Position numbers and translations under genes: made by a program. Positions 58,006-64,000 of a DNA stretch of 64,000 bases are shown here, one piece after another. The DNA lies in NCBI RefSeq assembly GCF_958450345.1, contig NC_088780.1, positions 162,050,726 to 162,114,725 on the forward strand, written 5' to 3'. The stretch's first letter is position 1; every line of letters begins with the position of its first letter. Source of the stretch: Calliphora vicina. Its lineage: Eukaryota > Arthropoda > Insecta > Diptera > Calliphoridae. The notes under the pieces were generated by a model. It did no database searches. It was not told where the DNA came from and saw only the letters and a program-made list of their open reading frames with translations.

Positions 58006-58560
58006 GAGTGTCAAAAAAACAGTTTCCGGTTTATAAGAAAAGTGTGTTTTTGAAAAACCCGGTTTTGATTATTTATTGTCTTTTAAAAAACTGGTTAAAC
58101 GGTTTCGGTTTTTGTCTTCAATATACCCGGTTTACCGGTTTATATTAAATTTTTATTTAAATGTCTCCATAAATTTTTTTTTATTTATACGCTAATAGGA
58201 AATGTGTTAGACTTGTGTACTAAATCTTCGGAAATTTAGCATTTTTGAATTCTTAAGGCTCTATGTTTATGCAATTATTTTATCAGCCCAATTATGAATA
58301 AAAATTCCGCGGGAGTTTTTTCCCTTTTCTCATTTTTCCTATTCAATTTCAATGAGAAAAAACTCCCGGGGAACAAACTCCCGCGGACTTTTTTATTCAT
58401 ACGAAATATTGTCAAATGCTATGATTTTCTATGAAATAAATCAATATTTTTAAAAATAGTATCAAAGTTTTTCATAAATGAGCTTTAGAAAATATATTTC
58501 ATGTAAACCGGTTACTGTCTTACAAAAACCGGTTTGTCAAAAAACCGGTTTTGAATACTC
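58006..58560. mobile_element. 555-bp element rich in AACCGGTTT words, with nested foldback MITE
   Basis: The ends are an imperfect inverted repeat (GAGTGTCAAAAA / TTTTGAATACTC), with TA on both sides (58004-58005, 58561-58562). CCGGTTT or AACCGGTT occurs at least six times, clustered at both ends. A second element sits inside at 58293-58400, with ATGAATAAAAATTCCGCGGG and its complement as ends. No coding. Confidence 0.7.
58293..58400. mobile_element. About 108-bp foldback MITE with TCCGCGGGAGTTT ends
   Basis: ATGAATAAAAATTCCGCGGG at the left is mirrored by CCGCGGACTTTTTTATTCAT at the right, leaving a short GAGAAAA-rich centre. A shortened relative with CCCGGGAGTTTTTTCC arms is in intron 3 of the helicase gene at 60530-60607. 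Confidence 0.75.
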
Positions 58561-58599
58561 TAATTTCTACCTCATCTTCTACTTTACTACTTAACTTCT

Positions 58600-59244
58600 A
58601 TATCTCCTACTACTATACATACATTATTGCTATTTCTAAATATGTAATAAAAATAAAAAATCCATATGGAGTGGAGTGGTAGCAATGATTTGTATTTTTA
58701 TGCTTTTACTCCATCCATAAAATAAATTCATGTTTTATTTATACAGCTCTTTTTAGTTTTATTTTTTCAGGTACCAGTAGTTTTAGAAAAAAAGAACAAG
58801 ACAAATGCAGAAAATAGTTTGAAGAAGTAGGTAGTTGCTGGCTTTATATGTATAATCAATTAAAACCATCTAAACAAGGTTTTCTTTTAAGAACAGAAAT
58901 TCGCATGTGTTTTACCCACTTTATTTAGTTCATATTTTATTTTTATTACAAAAAATCTACATTAATAAAAGCATAAATAAAAAATGAATTCAATTGTCGT
59001 CACACTAGCAAAAAAAAAATTAAATTCTTTGTTTAAAAACAGGCTGGTTGGTTATTTTAAATGTTATAAACGAAAATTTATACATAATAGATTATTAAAA
59101 AAAGGAATATTTGGATATTATTTTCTTATCATACACATGATTATGAAAATAGCATTATTTTTGAAGTATATTTTATAATTTTTTAAATTCATAATTTCTT
59201 AAGAAACATGATTATAAAATATACTTAAAACCACAGAGATTCTC
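58600..59244. other. 3' flank of the helicase gene
   Basis: On the minus strand, AATAAA hexamers (as TTTATT at 58920-58925 and nearby) lie about 320 bp after the helicase stop and are plausible polyadenylation signals. Otherwise AT-rich spacer without features. Confidence 0.45.
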
Positions 59245-62200
59245 TTAGTAACGACGTCCACCACGGCCACCTCCGCCGCCACCTCCTCCACTTCGTCCGC
59301 CATAACCACCGCCACGGGGACCTCTCATGTTATTAAACTTGCCCATTTCCTCATTTTTTCTTTCCTTCATTTTAGCAAAACGTTCGGCCATGTCACGCAA
59401 CTCATCTGGCACGTGTTGATTGGCCTCTTCGAGTATGGATATTAGTTCTGGAGCCATACCCCAATCGGATCGTGTTATATAGCTGATTGAAGTACCAGTG
59501 CGACCAGCGCGTCCTGTACGACCAACACGATGAACATATTCTTCAATATTACGTGGAAAATCGAAATTTATAACGTGACTAAAATATATTTAAAAAAACA
59601 AATATATATTGTTTAATTTAAAGATACAGTTTCAAATAACTAACGTTATATCCTCGATATCAAGACCTCGTGATGCCACATCGGTAGCTATAAGAATCTT
59701 TACTTCGCCCGAAGTAATATCGGCAATTGCTTGTTCACGATCAGCCTGAAATGTTAGAAAAGCATGAAAATAAACTAGAAATTTTAATTAAACAAAAACT
59801 CTAAAACTTATTTTAATATGTTCTATTCATAGAGACATTTTTTTGATTGAGTTTTTTTCTACTAATACATTTGTTTTCATAATTATTTTCTACTAATACA
59901 TTCTCACCACTTAGGTTTTTGACAACTAAGTTAGGTCTTTGACAAAAGAGTTTCCGATCTTAAAAAAATGTATGTTGATTTTATATGAATACGGGTTATA
60001 AAGTATTTTTCCAGAGTTGGTCAATACATACAATGGAAACTTTTCCAAATATACCCTCCGTTAGTCGCAACGTAACGCACCTTTTTTATTGATATCAATT
60101 TGATACATTGCGACTAGTCTAGGTCACTAGATAGGTCACAATCCAAAAAATTCTTAAGAAATTTTTATTTTTTAGTATGTATTTCATTAAGGGAAATATT
60201 TTTTTTGAAAATCCTTAAAACTGAATTCAGATGGCTTGTATTTCTGTTGAGTTTCGATATAAAAAATATGTGATACATATCGGTAGGCCATAGAAACAAA
60301 TCTTAGGTTGCTAATCTTTCATCTCTTAAAGATAATCATTTAAAAGTTGAAAATTTCAAAGTATGCTTTGAAATAAATATTGGTTTAAGGTAAAGTGAAT
60401 TATCGATTTTTTTAGTGGTTACGCTATTTTTATGAAATATTTCAATAACATGAACAAACTTTAAGTGAAACTAAAATTTACCGATTTTTTAATTTTTCAG
60501 TTTTTTTTAATAGATTGTGTGCACGCTTCCCCGGGAGTTTTTTCCTTTTGGTCTTTTTAACATAGAATTTGAATAGGAAAAATGAGAAAAGGAAAAAAAC
60601 TCCCGGGTATTTTTTTCTCATCATTTTTGTTTCTCCTTTTACTATCTCTAAGACATTACCATTATTCTTCTTTCTTTTCTTCATGTCCCCCGTTTTCCGG
60701 AATGGCATACTTTCTCACCGAGTGGAACTAAACCCTAAAACAAGTTAATTGTCAAGAGAAAGTTGTCTGAGGTGAAGCAATAACAATTCTGTCATAAATA
60801 TGCAAAAACACTAAGAAATATTGATATATCATTCCAGTTTGTAAGTTTTTTGTTGCTTCAGTAAGTTGATTTTAACAGACAAACGTAGATAGCTATATAG
60901 ACTAGGGAAGCTATACTTTATGGGATCACAAATGTAAAATGTGGAAATTACAAATGAATGCGACATACTTATATATAACTTTACAACATACCTGATCCCG
61001 AGATCCATGAATACATTGACACATGTAACCATCTAAAGTTAAATCACTTGATAAATCATCAGCTCGCACTTTTTTGCCGCAGAATATTATAATTTTATCG
61101 TCCGGTTTCATGTTTTTGATAAATCGTTTAGCCTAAATAAAGTTAATAAGTTATAAACTCCATATCTTCTGTAATCCATTTTGTTCTACTTACAGTATAA
61201 AATTTATCTTCTTCTTCCATTATTTCAATTATTTGCTCCACTGTATGAGTGGCGGCCAAATCCAAAGAACCCACACACACTTGAATGGGATTGTTCATGT
61301 AGCTTTGCGCCAAACGTCTAACGCCTGCCGGCCAGGTGGCACTAGTCATCACAGTTTGACGATCAGGACGTATGTCCAATAAAATTTTACGGATTTGTGG
61401 TTCAAAACCCATGTCCAACATACGATCGGCTTCATCCAGTACCAAATAGGTAATAGTGGCAACATCGATAACTTTAGCCTGTATAAGATCATTCAAACGG
61501 CCTGGTGTGCAAATGATAATTTCAGCTCCACTTTCAACGCATCCAATTTGATCACGCCGATTGCCACCACCATACACACAAACGCTGTATAAATAAGTAA
61601 AAGTGATATGAATCTATAAATTTTTAAAAATACTACTATATCAAACTTACGCCCTCATACCCCTAAATTGATATTTATTCACTTCCTTTTCAATCTGTAG
61701 GGCCAACTCACGCGTGGGAGCCATAATTAATACATTGGGCCCTCCTCTCTCGGAACGTGGTAAACTTTGATATTCTGTGTGTATCATGGCAGGCAAGAGA
61801 AAGGCCAATGTTTTGCCAGTACCGGTCTGAGCGATGCCAATCATGTCTTCACCTTTCAAAAGTATGGGCCAAGCTTGGGCTTGTATGGGTGAAGGTTTTT
61901 TAAAATCTTGTTTTCTAATTTCAGCCAGCAGATCCGGATAGGCAGCAAAGCATTGTTCAAATTTCCATACAGGATTTGGAATTTTATCGCAATCTCCCTC
62001 CTCGCCTTTAAAGACTCTAGCCACGGTTGTATTATTGTTTTCCAAACGTATGCGTTGTGCTTCATCATTGGACAAACTAGCCACTTCAGGGGTTTCTTGA
62101 TAAAAGTTCTTTGTTAGAGTTGGACACATTGCCCATCGTTTCTTTCGCGCAACTTCGGCTTTTTCATTTAATGATTTCCAGTCAATTATGCCTCCATTAT

Positions 62201-62822
62201 CTTCACTACTTTCCTCCTGAAACGTTGTGCCGCCACCACCACTATAGAAATCATTATCAGGCTTTCGATAATTTCCGCCTCCACCGCTACCGCCTCTTCC
62301 ATAAGAATCACTATTTTCACTCGGCTCATTATAGCGGCTTTGATAGGAATTGCCCCTATCACGGTAACCGCCGCCATTAGTGCCACCATTACCACGTCCT
62401 CCTCCACCTCCGCGGTTTTCGGACTTCTCCATTTGATCCTTAATACTATTCAATGCACTTTGAACATCACCTTCACTGTTACCAGACACTGTGGCGGTGC
62501 CACTTCCTTTATCAAGATCAACACGAACATTATAATCCGTTTGTAGACGTTGAATATTGGAGCCTCCTCTGCCAATAATCATTCCAATACAATCACTACG
62601 CAAGTCAATGGTTTCTTTGAACTCAAAATTTCGACTAGCATTACCACCTCTACCACCATCACGACCACGTTGCTCTCTACGATTACCAAAATCGTCATTT
62701 CGTTTGTCTTGTCCCCATCGACTACTTGAGGCCGGGCTTCTTCGCCCGCCACTAAGATTTAAATCTTGTTCATGTGTTTGCACAGCACTACTACAGTTAT
62801 CGTCTTCTTCCCAGTCAGACAT
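59245..62822 (-). CDS. KH-domain DEAD-box RNA helicase, DDX43-like (5 exons)
   Basis: Minus-strand exons 61651-62822, 61194-61584, 60992-61132, 59645-59745 and 59245-59578 join with proper GT/AG and phase to 712 residues. Order of parts: acidic N-terminus; KH domain about 66-133 with the GRGG loop at 84-87; Gly/Arg-rich linker; Q-motif region KPSPIQAQAWP (309-319); Walker A AQTGTGKT (331-338); PTRELA (369-374); DEAD (441-444); SAT (472-474); ATDVASRG (588-595); HRVGRTGR (618-625); then a C-terminal RGG tail. All helicase motifs are intact. A KH domain ahead of the DEAD core is the hallmark of DDX43/DDX53, and TSATWPAGVRRLAQSY fits that family. It should unwind RNA using ATP; a germline role is suggested by the family only. 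The start Met is the first in frame. The next gene upstream is a partial duplicate of its 5' end. Confidence 0.9.
59746..60991 (-). repeat. Helicase intron 3 with repeat relics
   Basis: This 1.2-kb intron carries a Tc1-like terminus (ACAATGGAAACTTTTCC, about 60030-60046), a foldback MITE remnant with CCCGGGAGTTTTTTCC arms (60530-60607) and a worn relic of the dispersed fly repeat (about 60830-60960: ACTTTATGGGATCACAAATG and GGAAATTACAAATGAATG). The other introns of the gene are short. Confidence 0.6.
60530..60607. mobile_element. Foldback MITE remnant with CCCGGGAGTTTTTTCC arms
   Basis: CCCGGGAGTTTTTTCC at the left and GGAAAAAAACTCCCGGG at the right are inverted repeats differing by one T. 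Related to the element at 58293-58400. Confidence 0.65.
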
Positions 62823-63094
62823 TTTAAAATGGGCTTACTTTTTCTTTAATTATCTGAAATATTTTTAAAAATTGCGAAATTTCTTCTCGTTTTACAAGAA
62901 TCTCGTGTAGTAAAACATCAACTGAATCTAAAAACGGTAAATTTGCAAATTCCCCCAAACAAAAAAAAAAATAATAAAAAAAGAACAATTGTTGTTGTAT
63001 TTAAGGTTGCCAATATTTATTTTGATATAAGAACAATTAAAAGTATTGCCAAGTTTTTTAATACATAAAACACGCTTGCACGGTTGCCAAATTA
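62823..63094 (-). promoter_or_regulatory. Upstream region of the helicase gene, repeated at 63650-63900
   Basis: This 272-bp spacer separates the helicase start from the stop of the KH-RGG paralogue. It shares words in the same order with the upstream region of that paralogue: CGTTTTACAAG, TCTCGTG, GTAAAAC, AAAAACGGT, AACAATTGTTG, GTTGCCAA and ATTTTGATA. So each gene has a copy of the same promoter region. Confidence 0.6.
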
Positions 63095-63649
63095 TCAATA
63101 ATTTCCGCCGCCGCCACCTCTGCCGTAAGAATCATTATTTTCACGCGGCTCATAGCGGCTTTTGTATGAACTGCCCCTATCACCACCACGGTAGCCGCCG
63201 CCATCACCTCCTCCATAACCACGTCCACCGCCACCACCACCGCTGCTGCGACTTTCTGCTCTGTCCATTGTATCCTTAATATTATTCAATGCACTTTGGA
63301 CATCAGACTCACTGTTACCAGATACAGTGACGGTTCCACTGTTCTTATCGATGTCGACACGCACACTGTAATCTGTTTGTAGACGTTGAATATTCGAGCC
63401 ACCTCTGCCAATAATCATTCCAATGCAATCACTGCGTAGATCAATGGTTTCTTTAAAATCATAACTACGGCCGCCATTACCGCCTCTACCACCACCATCA
63501 CGACCACGCTGCTCTCTACGATTACCATAATCGTCACTTCTTTTGTCTTGTCCCCATCGACTGTTTGAAGGCGGGCTTCCACGGCTTGCATCTTCCTCAT
63601 AATGTGATTCCACAGCACTCCTACGATTATCATCTTCCCAGTTCGACAT
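63095..63649 (-). CDS. KH-RGG protein, partial tandem duplicate of the DDX43-like gene
   Basis: A single open frame of 184 residues from MSNWEDDNRR to GGGGGNY. It is collinear with residues 1-185 of the helicase: acidic start, SRWGQDKR stretch, KH domain at about 63-130 with an identical GRGG loop (81-84), then Gly/Arg/Ser-rich repeats. It stops with TGA exactly where the helicase continues with RKPDNDFY, so the whole ATPase core is absent. The KH core is more conserved than the flanks. If made, it could bind the same RNA as the helicase without unwinding it. Alternatives are a decaying partial duplication, or the 5' end of a gene whose later exons are missing from this window (the minus strand would have to skip the helicase, which is unlikely). 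Confidence 0.7.
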   Translation of the reverse strand: MSNWEDDNRRSAVESHYEEDASRGSPPSNSRWGQDKRSDDYGNRREQRGRDGGGRGGNGGRSYDFKETIDLRSDCIGMIIGRGGSNIQRLQTDYSVRVDIDKNSGTVTVSGNSESDVQSALNNIKDTMDRAESRSSGGGGGGRGYGGGDGGGYRGGDRGSSYKSRYEPRENNDSYGRGGGGGNY

Positions 63650-64000
63650 GTTAATTTTTTTTCAGTTTTTCTTTAATTTAAGAAATATTTTCAAAGATTG
63701 CCAAATTTCCTCTCGTTTTACAAGTAAGTATCTCGTGCTGTAAAACTGCAATTGATTGAGGCTAAAAACGGTGAAATGGCAAATACCACGAAACACCCCG
63801 AAACAAAAAACAATTGTTGTATTTGGAGTTGCCAACCTATATTTTGATAAAATAGAAAATGGAGTATATACAAAGCTGCCAGATTGTTCAACTTTATACT
63901 CCGGCTTATCTGACTCACGTTAAACACAATGCACACACGCCGTACATTTCTTATGAGACTGATTGATATGAATACCCGCCATTTCTCACTACGAAAAAAC
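63650..64000 (-). promoter_or_regulatory. Upstream region of the KH-RGG paralogue
   Basis: It matches the helicase upstream region at 62823-63050 in word order and spacing, which indicates that the duplication included the promoter and leader. The remaining bases to the window end show no gene. Confidence 0.5.

Noticed and set aside
62111..63279. Several frames rich in His/Tyr/Leu on the + strand over the helicase and KH-RGG genes
   Set aside because: They are antisense shadows of the Gly/Arg-rich coding sequence and carry no independent signal.
1..64000. CRISPR array, bacterial operon or phage-like system
   Set aside because: Intron-containing fly genes, polyadenylation signals and eukaryotic transposons rule out a prokaryotic source; the only regular repeat array is the 340-bp tandem repeat, which has no spacer structure.

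Overview
The window reads as nuclear DNA from a higher fly (Diptera, most likely a calyptrate such as a blowfly or house-fly relative). It is very AT-rich and has spliceosomal introns from 60 bp to over 12 kb. It holds clear fly genes, above all puckered, and is full of mariner/Tc1-type transposons and small inverted-repeat elements (MITEs). The organism is inferred from gene content and repeat style, not from a database match.

Layout: (1) 1-3,150: the edge of a DD37E transposon, a mariner relic and nested repeats. (2) 3,153-10,017 (+): a seven-exon gene for a membrane-anchored fatty-acid amide hydrolase 2-like serine amidase. Its 5-kb intron 2 is packed with transposon relics and MITEs. (3) 10,018-14,998: intergenic relics (old DD37E copy, mariner, MITE, pogo-type). 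(4) 14,999-20,663 (+): a tandem paralogue of the amidase with six exons. Introns 1 and 2 each carry a full-length, almost identical DD37E transposon with an intact transposase. (5) 20,664-24,961: repeats (a Tc1 relic and a 1.15-kb element with 44-bp inverted ends), then the likely leader of the next gene. (6) 24,962-51,834 (+): puckered, the dual-specificity phosphatase that restrains JNK. Four coding exons can be joined with exact phase agreement. Its introns hold a 340-bp tandem repeat, a tRNA-like SINE, mariner relics, several MITEs and a surplus of perfect AP-1 sites. (7) 51,835-59,244: puckered 3' region and intergenic MITEs. (8) 59,245-62,822 (-): a five-exon KH-domain DEAD-box RNA helicase of the DDX43 type. 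(9) 63,095-63,649 (-): a partial tandem duplicate of that gene keeping only the KH and RGG part, apparently with its own copy of the upstream region.

Functionally the three loci are unrelated: lipid amide hydrolysis, JNK feedback, and RNA helicase. No single multi-gene system is visible. The most notable signals are the recent DD37E activity in two neighbouring introns of one gene, MITEs whose empty sites survive in sister repeats within the window, the stand-alone KH-RGG paralogue, and the AP-1 motifs across puckered. All exon joins were made by eye from splice signals and reading frame.
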